A stretch of DNA of 35,656 nucleotides from contig JAIESZ010000354.1 in assembly GCA_019745615.1 (NCBI GenBank), forward strand, positions 1 to 35,656. Direction: 5' to 3'. This DNA is from Burkholderiaceae bacterium. Lineage in GTDB: Bacteria; Pseudomonadota; Gammaproteobacteria; Burkholderiales; Burkholderiaceae_C. How positions within the stretch are numbered: the first letter of the stretch is position 1; each line of letters opens with the position of its first letter. A model generated the notes under the pieces. The model worked only from the letters and a program-made list of their open reading frames with translations, made no database searches and was not told the DNA's origin. Positions 27,546 through 35,439 of this stretch are shown here, piece after piece. The position numbers were made by a program, and so were the translations under genes.

Positions 27546-28333
27546 GCCGTTCATCTTTAGGAAAAATTTGGTTTGTCGGAGCTGGCCCCGGCGACCCAGA
27601 ACTCATTACCGTGAAGGGCCGCAATTTGCTGGCCCAAGCCGGTGCAGTGCTGTTTGCTGGTTCTTTGGTAGACCAAGCGGCCACCCAATACGCCCCACCC
27701 GGTTGCCTGATTCGCGATTCCAAGGATATGACCTTGGAAGAAATGACCGCATGGCTGATGGAGCAAGCACAGCAGCACCCCACCGTGGTGCGGCTGCAAA
27801 CCGGCGATCCGGGCCTGTATGGTGCGTTGATCGAAATGACCCGCCCTTTGAATGCGGCGGGCATTGAGTGGGCGGTGGTGCCGGGCGTTTCTTCGGCGAT
27901 GGCGGCGATGGCGGCAGCGGGCGAATCCATGACCCTGCCTGAAGTAACGCAAAGCGTCATCCTCACGCGCGTAGAGGGCCGCACCCCCATGCCCCCCGGA
28001 GAGGATTTGGCCTCACTGGCTGCCCACCGCACCACGCTGTGCATTTTTCTGTCCATCACGTTATTGCACAAAGTGCAGGCCGGGCTGCGCGCCGCTGGCT
28101 GGCCCGAAGAGGCACCGATGCTGGTGGTACACAAAGCCAGTTGGCCCCATGAAGAAAAGATCGTGCGCGGCACGCTGGCCGACATCCGCCAGCGCTGCCG
28201 TGAGGCGGGCATCGTCAGCCAAGCCATGATCGTGGCCAGCCCCACCTTGGGCGCACGCGACTGGGAAACGCTGGCCCGCTCCAAGCTCTACGACCCCGCA
28301 TTTACCCACCGTTTTCGAAAGGCCACGTTATGA
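27542..28333 (+). CDS. cobM: (Cobalt-)precorrin-4 C11-methyltransferase
   Basis: A tetrapyrrole methylase of 263 residues (CobM/CbiF) that adds the C11 methyl group from S-adenosylmethionine. It starts at the ATGA overlap with cbiO. The N-terminal SAM site is GKIWFVGAGPGDPELITVKG, followed by GAVLFAGSLVDQAATQYAP; MVRLQTGDPGLYGALIEM-type sequence (here VVRLQTGDPGLYGALIEM) and VVPGVSSAMAAMAAAGESMT are family segments, and ITLLHKVQAGLRAAG lies in the second domain. In the early-cobalt route its substrate carries cobalt. The assignment to C11 rather than another position comes from close resemblance to CbiF sequences. Confidence 0.95.
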   Translation: MSRSSLGKIWFVGAGPGDPELITVKGRNLLAQAGAVLFAGSLVDQAATQYAPPGCLIRDSKDMTLEEMTAWLMEQAQQHPTVVRLQTGDPGLYGALIEMTRPLNAAGIEWAVVPGVSSAMAAMAAAGESMTLPEVTQSVILTRVEGRTPMPPGEDLASLAAHRTTLCIFLSITLLHKVQAGLRAAGWPEEAPMLVVHKASWPHEEKIVRGTLADIRQRCREAGIVSQAMIVASPTLGARDWETLARSKLYDPAFTHRFRKATL

Positions 28334-29232
28334 GCGCTTTATCCGACACCATCTTGCTTGTGGGCCACGGCTCGCGTGAAGCCTCCGGCAACCAAGAGAT
28401 TTTGGCCTTTGCCGAACAATGGCGCGTGCGCTGCCCCGACTGGCGTATTGAAGTCTGCTTTATTGAGTTTGCACCGCCCTCCCTGCATGATGGCCTGTTG
28501 GCTGCTACTCAGGGGGCGCGGCGCGTGATTGTGGTGCCGCTGATCCTCAATGCGGCTGGGCACGTGAAAATGGAAATCCCCGAAGCCATTGAACACGCCC
28601 GCGCCCATGCGCCACAGGTGGAGTTTTTGTACGCACCACACCTGAGCGCTTGTGACCCGATTCTCACTATTTTGAAGCGCCGTTTGCGCCAAGCCATGAG
28701 CGCCTTGGATATGCCCGACCCCACCACCACCGGCGTGGTGCTGCTGGGGCGTGGCTCGTCGGATCGTGCTGCCAATGGTGATATGGCCAAAATGGCGCGC
28801 TGGTTGCAAGAGGCTGGCGACCACGAAATGGTTGATCTGGCCTTTACCGGCATCACCTTTCCGCGCTTGGAGCGGGTGGTGCAGCGCCAAGCGCTGATTG
28901 GCATCAGGCAGGTGGTGGTGTTGCCCTACTACCTGTATACCGGCACCCTGATGCAGCGCATCCACCGCCAAGTCGAGCATCTGCGCCAACAGTATCCGCA
29001 ACTGCGTTTTGTCTGTGGCACACACTTTGGCTTTGAGCCAGAAATTTTTGCCCTGTTAGAGCAACGGGTGGCAGACCTGCAAGCGGGCACCCCCGAAAGC
29101 AAGATGGCCTGCGATGGTTGCAGCTTCCGCGAAATCGCCCACGACATGGGCCACGGCCATTCGCATGAACACACCCATGCCGCCCCCGCCGTGGTGCATT
29201 TGCATGGCGCACTGGAAGGAGCCTTGGCATGA
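28330..29232 (+). CDS. cbiX: Sirohydrochlorin cobaltochelatase, long CbiX with metal-binding tail
   Basis: This chelatase inserts Co2+ into sirohydrochlorin and so commits the operon to the early-cobalt route. At 300 residues it is the long, two-domain form: domain 1 has LLVGHGSREASGN (His13) and VPLILNAAGHVKMEIPEAI; domain 2 has VLLGRGSSDRAANGDMAKM and VVLPYYLYTGTLMQRIHRQV. The tail contains MACDGC (M259-x-C261-x2-C264), the MxCxxC motif reported for Fe-S in Bacillus megaterium CbiX, then a His-rich stretch (about 271-294: HDMGHGHSHEHTHAAP, VVHLH) that may store or hand over cobalt. Overlaps cobM and cobH by ATGA. Confidence 0.95.
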   Translation: MSALSDTILLVGHGSREASGNQEILAFAEQWRVRCPDWRIEVCFIEFAPPSLHDGLLAATQGARRVIVVPLILNAAGHVKMEIPEAIEHARAHAPQVEFLYAPHLSACDPILTILKRRLRQAMSALDMPDPTTTGVVLLGRGSSDRAANGDMAKMARWLQEAGDHEMVDLAFTGITFPRLERVVQRQALIGIRQVVVLPYYLYTGTLMQRIHRQVEHLRQQYPQLRFVCGTHFGFEPEIFALLEQRVADLQAGTPESKMACDGCSFREIAHDMGHGHSHEHTHAAPAVVHLHGALEGALA

Positions 29233-29918
29233 GCACCATCAACACCGTGACCGAACAGCTCACCCGCGCCGGACAGGCCATTGAGCACGACAGCTTCTCC
29301 ATCATTGATGCCGAAGTTGGCCCCCACACCTACACCGAGGCGCAGTGGCCGATTGTGCGGCGCATGATCCATGCCAATGCCGATTTTGACTTTAATGGCC
29401 TGACAGATTTTCACCCGCAGGCGGTGGCTGCTGGCGTGGCAGCGATGCTGCGCGGTGGCACCCCAGTGGTGGCCGATGTGGAGATGATTTGCTCGGGGCT
29501 GTCAGCGCCACGTTTGGCCCACTTTGGCATGAAAACCCACCAGTTCATCAGCGATGCCGATGTCATTGCCCAAGCCCAAGCCGAAGACACCACCCGCGCC
29601 GTGCAGGCCATGCGCAAAGCCCATCGCCAAGGCTTGCTGCAAGGGGCCATCGTCGGCATTGGCAATGCGCCCACGGCCCTGATAGAACTGGCGCGGCTGA
29701 TCCAAGAAGAAGGCGTGCGCCCGGCGTTGGTGGTGGGGATGCCGGTGGGGTTTGTGGCAGCGGCAGAGTCGAAAGACCTGATCGCGCTGCAAAGCGAGGT
29801 GCCTTGGATCGTGATTCGGGGCCGCAAGGGCGGCTCTACCTTGGTGGTGGCCGCCTTGCACGCCCTGCTGGCGCTGGCCGAAGCGCAGCAAAAGGCGCAA
29901 CTAGCCACGCACGCATAA
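29229..29918 (+). CDS. cobH: (Cobalt-)precorrin-8X methylmutase
   Basis: This enzyme moves the methyl group from C11 to C12 to give cobyrinic acid (CobH/CbiC), 229 residues. The catalytic His is His48 in VRRMIHANADFDF. Other family segments are FHPQAVAAGVAAMLRGGTPV, VADVEMICSGL, GAIVGIGNAPTALIELARLI and RPALVVGMPVGFVAAAESKD. Its start overlaps cbiX (ATGA) and it ends nine bases before cbiD, one of the few non-overlapping junctions in the operon. Confidence 0.96.
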   Translation: MSTINTVTEQLTRAGQAIEHDSFSIIDAEVGPHTYTEAQWPIVRRMIHANADFDFNGLTDFHPQAVAAGVAAMLRGGTPVVADVEMICSGLSAPRLAHFGMKTHQFISDADVIAQAQAEDTTRAVQAMRKAHRQGLLQGAIVGIGNAPTALIELARLIQEEGVRPALVVGMPVGFVAAAESKDLIALQSEVPWIVIRGRKGGSTLVVAALHALLALAEAQQKAQLATHA

Positions 29919-29927
29919 GGTTTGGTG

Positions 29928-31070
29928 ATGGAAAAAAGTACCCCACGCGGTACGCGCACCGGCTTTACCACCGGAGCTTGTTCGGCGGCGGCAGCCCGTG
30001 CTGCCGTGGTGGGCCTCGTCAGCGGTGAGGTGCCTACGGAGATAGAAAGCCTGCTGCCCAATGGCAACCGTGTTCGGTTTGCTGTGCAAGAGGGCCGCTG
30101 TGATGAGCACAGCGCCCATGCCGTGGTGGTCAAGTTTGCGGGCGATGACCCCGATTGCACCGACGGTGCCCACCTGACCGTTGATGTACGCCTGTTGCCC
30201 AATCAGCCCGGTAGCGTAGTGTATTGCGCTGGCGCAGGCGTCGGTACCGTCACCATGCCGGGGCTAGGTCTGGAGGTGGGTGGCCCGGCTATCAACCCGG
30301 TGCCCCGAAAAAACATCCTCGACAATCTGCGCGAAGCTGCCCCCGGCCTGCTGGCCGAACAGGGCTTAGAAGTGACCATCAGCGTGCCCGGTGGCGAGCA
30401 AATGGCTAAAAAAACCACCAATGCCCGGCTGGGCATTTTGGGCGGCATCAGCATTTTGGGCACCACCGGCATCGTCAAACCCTACTCCACCGCCGCATGG
30501 CGGGCCAGTGTGGTGCAGGGCGTTCGGGTGGCGGCCACGCTGGGGCATGGCATGGTGGCCCTGACCACCGGCGGGCGCACCGAGAGCTTTGCCATGGCCG
30601 AACTGCGCCGCGAGCAGCCCGGCTTGCCTGCGGCTTGTTTTATCCAGATGGGCGACTTTTTGCGCTACGCCTTAGATGAGGTGGTGGCGCAAGGCATACC
30701 GCTGGTGGTGTTGGGCGTGATGGTAGGCAAACTGACCAAAATGGCCCAAGGCGAGACCATCACCCACGCCAACCGCGCCGAGGTCGATACCGATTTGGTG
30801 GCCCGCATTGCCCGCCAAGTCGGTGCCAGCGAGGCCGACTGCCAAGCCATTGCCCAAGCTGAAACCGCCCGTTTTGGCGCTGAACTGATGGTCGAGCGTG
30901 GCTTGGGCGAGCCATTCCACCGCGCATTGGCGCAAAGCGCCATCAACACCCTGACCGCCTCCGGGCGCTACGGCAACGCCTTTCAGTTGCGCGTGCTGGT
31001 GTGTGATTTTTCTGGCAACAAGGTGGCCGATGTGCTGTGTGCCCCTGCCGCCTCGACTTTGGATACCTGA
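29928..31070 (+). CDS. cbiD: Cobalt-precorrin-5B C1-methyltransferase
   Basis: CbiD methylates C1 of the corrin ring in the cobalt-early route; it is not homologous to the tetrapyrrole methylases. The 380-residue protein starts at the ATG at 29928, seven bases after ATAAGG; in-frame TTG and GTG just upstream are less likely. Signature segments are TRTGFTTGACSAAAARAAV, AGAGVGTVTMPGLGLEVGGP, TISVPGGEQMAKKTTNARLG, LGILGGISILGTTGIVKPYS and the C-terminal LTASGRYGNAFQLRVLVCDF. With CbiX and CbiG it marks the anaerobic pathway. The cobL start overlaps its stop (TGATG). Confidence 0.97.
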   Translation: MEKSTPRGTRTGFTTGACSAAAARAAVVGLVSGEVPTEIESLLPNGNRVRFAVQEGRCDEHSAHAVVVKFAGDDPDCTDGAHLTVDVRLLPNQPGSVVYCAGAGVGTVTMPGLGLEVGGPAINPVPRKNILDNLREAAPGLLAEQGLEVTISVPGGEQMAKKTTNARLGILGGISILGTTGIVKPYSTAAWRASVVQGVRVAATLGHGMVALTTGGRTESFAMAELRREQPGLPAACFIQMGDFLRYALDEVVAQGIPLVVLGVMVGKLTKMAQGETITHANRAEVDTDLVARIARQVGASEADCQAIAQAETARFGAELMVERGLGEPFHRALAQSAINTLTASGRYGNAFQLRVLVCDFSGNKVADVLCAPAASTLDT

Positions 31071-32389
31071 TGGAACCCCGCGACAAAGACCCCAACCCCT
31101 GCCGCGTGATTGGCGTGCTTGATGACGGTATCGCCAGTCTGAACGCCACCGCTTTGGCCCATGTGCGCAGCGCCGATGTGGTGATTGGTGGCACCCGTAC
31201 CTTGGCGCTGCTGGCGCAAGAATTGAAGCCCGGTGCCGTGTTGCACGACTTGACCGGCCAACTGCGTGCCGTGCCAGACTGGGTGCGCAGCGCCCGCCAA
31301 GCCCACCAAAGTAGCGTGGTGCTGGCGACGGGCGACCCCCTCTGCCACGGTATTGCACCATTTTTGGCGCAGCATTTGTGCGTGCAAGCGCTGGATATTT
31401 TGCCTAATCTCTCCACCCTGCAATTGGCCTGCGCCCGCATCGGGCTGGCATGGCAGGATGCGCGCATTGTTTCGGTGCATAGCCAAGATGCCGGGGAGTG
31501 GGTGCGCGGTAGCACCCCCGCACATGGCCTGTATGCCTTGGCACAGGCTTTGCGCGCCCACCAGCGCCTGCTGGTGCTCACCAGCCCGGCCAACAGTCCG
31601 GATCGCGTCGCCCGCTTGCTGCTGGCCGAAGGTTTGGGCGAAGACTTTCAGATGGCCGTGGCCGAAAACCTGCTGCAACCCACCGAGCGGGTGTTGGCCG
31701 AGTTATCGCCAGAGGATGCGGCTCAGATGCAGTTTGCCCCGCTCAATGTAGTGCTGCTGTGGCGCACCCGGTTACAGCCCGAACCAGTGCGTTTTGGGCT
31801 AGAAGATGCGGCCTACCAACAACGCCAGCCCGACAAAGGCTTGATTACCAAGCAGGAAGTGCGCGCCGTCAGTTTGGCGCGGCTGCAACTGCACGCTGAT
31901 AGCGTGGTGTGGGACATCGGTGCCGGGTCAGGCTCGGTGGGGTTAGAAGCCGCGCGGCTGTGCCCACGCGGCCATGTGTATGCCATCGAAAAAAACGAGG
32001 CTGACCACGCCATTGCCGGACGCAACCATGCCGCTTTTGCCGTGAGCAACTACAGCCTGCACTGGGGCAAAGCCCCGCAGGGGCTGGAAAGCTGGCCCGA
32101 CCCGGATGCCGTGTTTATTGGTGGTTCCGGCGGTGAGCTGGCCGAACTCATCGCCTTGGTGCTGCGCCGCTTGCGCCCCGGCGGGCGCTTGGTGATGAAC
32201 TTTGTCACGCTGGAAAACCTGAGCACCGCCATCCAAACGCTGGAATCTGCGGCCAATGTGGCGTGGGATGTTCTGCAATTGCAGGCTGCCCGCAGCAAAC
32301 CGATTTTGCACATGCATCGCATGGCGGCAGAAAACCCAGTGTGGCTGGTTTGCGCACAAGCAACAACTCAGGAGGCCAAGCATGGTTGA
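31070..32389 (+). CDS. cobL: (Cobalt-)precorrin-6Y/7 methyltransferase, CbiE-CbiT fusion
   Basis: A bifunctional 439-residue enzyme. The CbiE half (about 1-210) is a tetrapyrrole methylase that methylates C5: RVIGVLDDGIASLNATALAH, VVIGGTRTLALLAQELKPG, VVLATGDPLCHGIAPFLAQH and LVLTSPANSPDRVARLLL. The CbiT half (about 250-425) is a Rossmann methyltransferase for C15 methylation and C12 acetate decarboxylation: GLITKQEVRAVSLARLQL, WDIGAGSGSVGLEAARL (GAGSGS at 284-289), VFIGGSGGELAELIALVL, GGRLVMNFVTLENLSTAI. It starts on the cbiD stop (TGATG) and overlaps cobI by eight bases. Fusion of the two halves is common. Confidence 0.95.
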   Translation: MEPRDKDPNPCRVIGVLDDGIASLNATALAHVRSADVVIGGTRTLALLAQELKPGAVLHDLTGQLRAVPDWVRSARQAHQSSVVLATGDPLCHGIAPFLAQHLCVQALDILPNLSTLQLACARIGLAWQDARIVSVHSQDAGEWVRGSTPAHGLYALAQALRAHQRLLVLTSPANSPDRVARLLLAEGLGEDFQMAVAENLLQPTERVLAELSPEDAAQMQFAPLNVVLLWRTRLQPEPVRFGLEDAAYQQRQPDKGLITKQEVRAVSLARLQLHADSVVWDIGAGSGSVGLEAARLCPRGHVYAIEKNEADHAIAGRNHAAFAVSNYSLHWGKAPQGLESWPDPDAVFIGGSGGELAELIALVLRRLRPGGRLVMNFVTLENLSTAIQTLESAANVAWDVLQLQAARSKPILHMHRMAAENPVWLVCAQATTQEAKHG

Positions 32390-33182
32390 AACCTCTACCG
32401 CAGGCCGAGGCACCTTGTGGGGCATCTCGCTCGGCCCCGGCGATCCGGGCCTTATCACCCGTGCGGCGTGGGCGGCCTTGCAACGCCGTGACACCGTTTG
32501 GGTCTATCCGGCCCGCAGCGGCAAAACTCCCAGCTATGCGCTTGATATTGTGCAGCGGGCAGAACTAGCCCCGCCCCCAGAGCACGCGCTGCTGCTGTTC
32601 CCCATGACCCACGATGCCGAAAAGCTGGGCCGTGCTTGGCTCAAGGCGGCGCAGACCGTACTGCCTTGGTTGCAAGCGGGCCGGGATGTGTTGTTTCTGG
32701 TCGAGGGCGACGCCAGCACCTACGCTACCTTCGGCCATTTGGCGCGCACGGTGCGCGGCTTGGATGAGCTGGTGCCCGTGCAGGTGATTGCGGGTGTCAA
32801 CTCCTTCACGGCGGCCTGCGCCGAGGTGGGCGAGCCTTTTGCCGAGCAAGACGATACTGTGGCGATTGTGCCTGCGGCTTATGGTGTCAGTGCGGTAGAT
32901 CGGCTGTTGCCCGACTTTGACACGCTGGTGCTGATGAAAATCAAACCCCTGCTCGACGAGCTATTGGACTGGCTGGAGCGCAAAGAGCTGTTGGCCGGTG
33001 CCCACTTTATCGAGCGCGTTGGCGCATTGGACGAGCGCCGCCTGTCTGGCACCGAGCTGCTGGCCCTGCGCGGCAGCAAGGTCAGTTACCTGTCATTGTT
33101 GATCGTGAAAAACCCGCACCGGGTGCGTGGCGAGCGCATCAAAGGCTGCCTGAAAAAAACCTCCCCGGAGAACATGGCATGA
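32382..33182 (+). CDS. cobI: (Cobalt-)precorrin-2 C20-methyltransferase
   Basis: A tetrapyrrole methylase of 266 residues (CobI/CbiL) that makes the first corrin-specific methylation, at C20 of (cobalt-)factor II/precorrin-2. It starts at the ATG at 32382 with an unusually strong AGGAGG ribosome site inside the cobL end. Segments: LWGISLGPGDPGLITRAAWA, VWVYPARSGKTPSYALDIVQ, VLFLVEGDASTYATFGHLAR, VQVIAGVNSFTAACAEVGEP and DTLVLMKIKPLLDELLDWLE. The strong internal ribosome site suggests high or independent initiation here. It overlaps cbiG by ATGA. Confidence 0.95.
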   Translation: MVETSTAGRGTLWGISLGPGDPGLITRAAWAALQRRDTVWVYPARSGKTPSYALDIVQRAELAPPPEHALLLFPMTHDAEKLGRAWLKAAQTVLPWLQAGRDVLFLVEGDASTYATFGHLARTVRGLDELVPVQVIAGVNSFTAACAEVGEPFAEQDDTVAIVPAAYGVSAVDRLLPDFDTLVLMKIKPLLDELLDWLERKELLAGAHFIERVGALDERRLSGTELLALRGSKVSYLSLLIVKNPHRVRGERIKGCLKKTSPENMA

Positions 33183-33961
33183 GCGTTGAAAATCCCACGG
33201 TAGTAGTGTCTGCCCCCGCCAAAGCGCAGCCCCGCATTGGCATCGTTGCCATTACCAAACATGGAGCAGCACTGGCCGCCCGGCTGGCGCAAGACCTGCC
33301 CGAAGCCCATATTTGCACCGCCAGCAAGTTTGCTGCCACCTTTGCCCACCTCTCCCAGCCGGTGCATTCCTACGAAGGCGCTTTGCGCGATGAAATAGCG
33401 CGGCTGTTTGCTGAATACGACCAGCTGGTGTTTTTTGTCTCTTTGGGGGCGGTGGTGCGCTTGATTGCGCCGCACCTCAAAAGCAAGGACGAAGACCCCG
33501 GCATCACTGTGGTGGATGATGCGGGCCAGTTTGTCATTCCGGTGCTGTCGGGCCATGTGGGCGGTGCCAATGCCATGAGCGAGCGCGTCGCCGATCTGAT
33601 GGGCGCTACTGCTGTGCTGACTACGGCGTCGGATGTGGGCAAAACCATTCCGGTGGATATTTTGGGCCGCCATTTGGGTTGGCGGGTTGAAGCGCCCAAA
33701 ATCAACATCACCCGTGTCTCGGCCCATGTCGTCAATGGCGAACCGATTGCCGTGGTGCAAGAGGCAGGCCGCCGCGATTGGTGGACGCGCCCCACGCCGC
33801 TGCCCGCCCATATCGAACTGCTGGAACGCTTTGACCAAGTACGCCCCGAACACCACCGCGCTGTGCTGTGGATTACCCATGCCGATATTGCCCCGGCACA
33901 ATGGCAACAATGGGCCGAACGGCTGGTGGTGTACCGCCCGCCCACCGAGGCCACACCATGA
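33179..33961 (+). CDS. cbiG: CbiG, N-terminal and central domains only (cobalt-precorrin-5A hydrolase)
   Basis: CbiG opens the lactone of cobalt-precorrin-5A and releases acetaldehyde. This 260-residue gene carries the N-terminal domain (LFAEYDQLVFFVSLGAVVRL, PGITVVDDAGQFVIPVLSGH, VGGANAMSERVADLMGATAV) and the central domain (NGEPIAVVQEAGRRDWW, LLERFDQVRPEHHRAVLWIT), but it stops before the C-terminal CbiG/CobE domain. That domain begins the next gene, where it is fused to CobJ, and the two genes overlap by ATGA. The split pair could rebuild the whole CbiG. It also overlaps cobI by ATGA. Confidence 0.93.
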   Translation: MSVENPTVVVSAPAKAQPRIGIVAITKHGAALAARLAQDLPEAHICTASKFAATFAHLSQPVHSYEGALRDEIARLFAEYDQLVFFVSLGAVVRLIAPHLKSKDEDPGITVVDDAGQFVIPVLSGHVGGANAMSERVADLMGATAVLTTASDVGKTIPVDILGRHLGWRVEAPKINITRVSAHVVNGEPIAVVQEAGRRDWWTRPTPLPAHIELLERFDQVRPEHHRAVLWITHADIAPAQWQQWAERLVVYRPPTEATP

Positions 33962-35439
33962 CCCAGCCCACCGCATCGGCCTTGGTGTTGGGCTTAGGCT
34001 GTGACCGGGGCACGGCTTTTGCCACCTTGCAAGAGGCGGTAAGCCAAGCGCTGCACCAAACAGGCGCTCAAGTGGGCGATGTGGTGGCTTTGGCTAGCAT
34101 TGACCTTAAAGCCGACGAGCCTTGTCTGCACGCTTTAGCGCAGCAATGGGGCTGCACTATCCATTTCTACCCCGCCGCTGTACTGGCCCCGGTGCCAGTG
34201 CCCAACCCCAGTGCCACCGTGTTGCGTTACACCGGCACGCCCTCGGTCAGTGAGGCCGCTGCCCTGCTGGCCGCAGGCACGGCGGGCCAGCCCGCCCCCA
34301 TCCACGCCTTGTGCCTAGAAAAACACAAATGGCGCGGCGCTGATGGCAAAAATGCCACCGTGTCTATCGCCCGCCTGCACCCTCCTATGTCGTCATCCAT
34401 GCCCCCAGAAAGCCACTCCAGCATGACCACCTCTCCCACCCCAGACACCACCACGGCCCCCGCCACGGCAGGCAAAATCATGCTGGTGGGCATTGGCCCC
34501 GGCAGTGCCGCCCACATGACCGCCCGCGCCCGCGAAGCCATCATCGAGGCTGATACGGTAATTGGCTATGTCACCTATATCAAGCTGGTGGCCGATCTGC
34601 TCGATGGCAAAGAAGTCATCCGCAAGAGCATGACCGAAGAGCTAGACCGGGCCGTGACGGCACTGGAAGCTGCCCGCCAAGGCAAAAAGGTAGCATTGAT
34701 TTCTTCGGGTGATGCAGGCGTCTATGGCATGGCAGGCCCCACCTACGAAGTGCTGTTTCAAGCCGGTTGGACGCCCGATGACTCCGTGCAGGTAGAAATC
34801 ATTCCGGGGGCTTCAGCGCTCAACAGTTGCGCCGCGCTGGTGGGTGCCCCGCTGACGCACGATTTTTGCGCCATCTCTTTGTCGGACTTGCTCACGCCTT
34901 GGCCCACCATTGCCCGGCGGCTGGATGCCGTGGCGATGGCCGATTTTGTCGTGGCACTCTACAACCCCAAAAGTGGCCGCCGCACCCGGCAGATTGTCGA
35001 GGCCCAGCGCCTATTTTTGCGCCACCGCCGCCCCGATACCCCGGTGGCTATCGTTAAAAGTGCCTACCGCCGCCGCGAGAGCATCCTCTTTACCACGCTA
35101 GACCAAATGGCCGAAGCCGACATCGGTATGCTCAGTACCGTGCTGATTGGCAACAGCAACACCGTTGTCCGCCACGGCTTGATGGTCACGCCACGCGGCT
35201 ACGCGAACAAATACGATTTGGAACAAAACGGCGAAACCCGCGATGGCGAAAAACGCGGGCGCTCGCTGTCTACGGGGTTGCTGGGCTGGCTAGAGACTTT
35301 GCAGGCGCAATATGCCGAGGGCACCGACATTGATACCTTGGCGCAACAATACCGGCTGCCCGCCGACTATATTCGCGCCACTTTGTTGGAGCCGATTTCT
35401 GAGCTTGCCAGCACCGATACCGCTGAGGAAGAAGTATGA
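33958..35439 (+). CDS. cobJ: CbiG C-terminal/CobE domain fused to (cobalt-)precorrin-3 C17-methyltransferase
   Basis: A 493-residue two-domain protein. Residues about 7-140 are the CbiG C-terminal/CobE domain (ALVLGLGCDRGTAFATL, VGDVVALASIDLKADEPCL). A Pro/Ser/Thr-rich linker (about 141-172) leads to the CobJ/CbiH methylase (about 173-420): IMLVGIGPGSAAHMTARARE, VALISSGDAGVYGMAGPTYE, IIPGASALNSCAALVGAPLT, FVVALYNPKSGRRTRQI. CobJ methylates C17 and contracts the ring. About 70 residues follow it, predicted helical and acidic at the end. An internal ATG at 34423 could give CobJ alone. Starts on the cbiG stop (ATGA). Confidence 0.95.
   Translation: MTQPTASALVLGLGCDRGTAFATLQEAVSQALHQTGAQVGDVVALASIDLKADEPCLHALAQQWGCTIHFYPAAVLAPVPVPNPSATVLRYTGTPSVSEAAALLAAGTAGQPAPIHALCLEKHKWRGADGKNATVSIARLHPPMSSSMPPESHSSMTTSPTPDTTTAPATAGKIMLVGIGPGSAAHMTARAREAIIEADTVIGYVTYIKLVADLLDGKEVIRKSMTEELDRAVTALEAARQGKKVALISSGDAGVYGMAGPTYEVLFQAGWTPDDSVQVEIIPGASALNSCAALVGAPLTHDFCAISLSDLLTPWPTIARRLDAVAMADFVVALYNPKSGRRTRQIVEAQRLFLRHRRPDTPVAIVKSAYRRRESILFTTLDQMAEADIGMLSTVLIGNSNTVVRHGLMVTPRGYANKYDLEQNGETRDGEKRGRSLSTGLLGWLETLQAQYAEGTDIDTLAQQYRLPADYIRATLLEPISELASTDTAEEEV

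Noticed and set aside
27241-28284. Minus-strand open frame of 347 codons opposite cbiO and cobM
   Set aside because: Antisense to two well-supported genes, Ser/Ala/Pro-rich, no domain recognised.
29411-30202. Minus-strand open frame of 263 codons opposite cobH and cbiD
   Set aside because: Antisense shadow; the plus-strand genes have all family signatures.
33086-33976. Minus-strand open frame of 296 codons opposite cbiG
   Set aside because: Antisense shadow with low-complexity composition; cbiG is clear on the plus strand.
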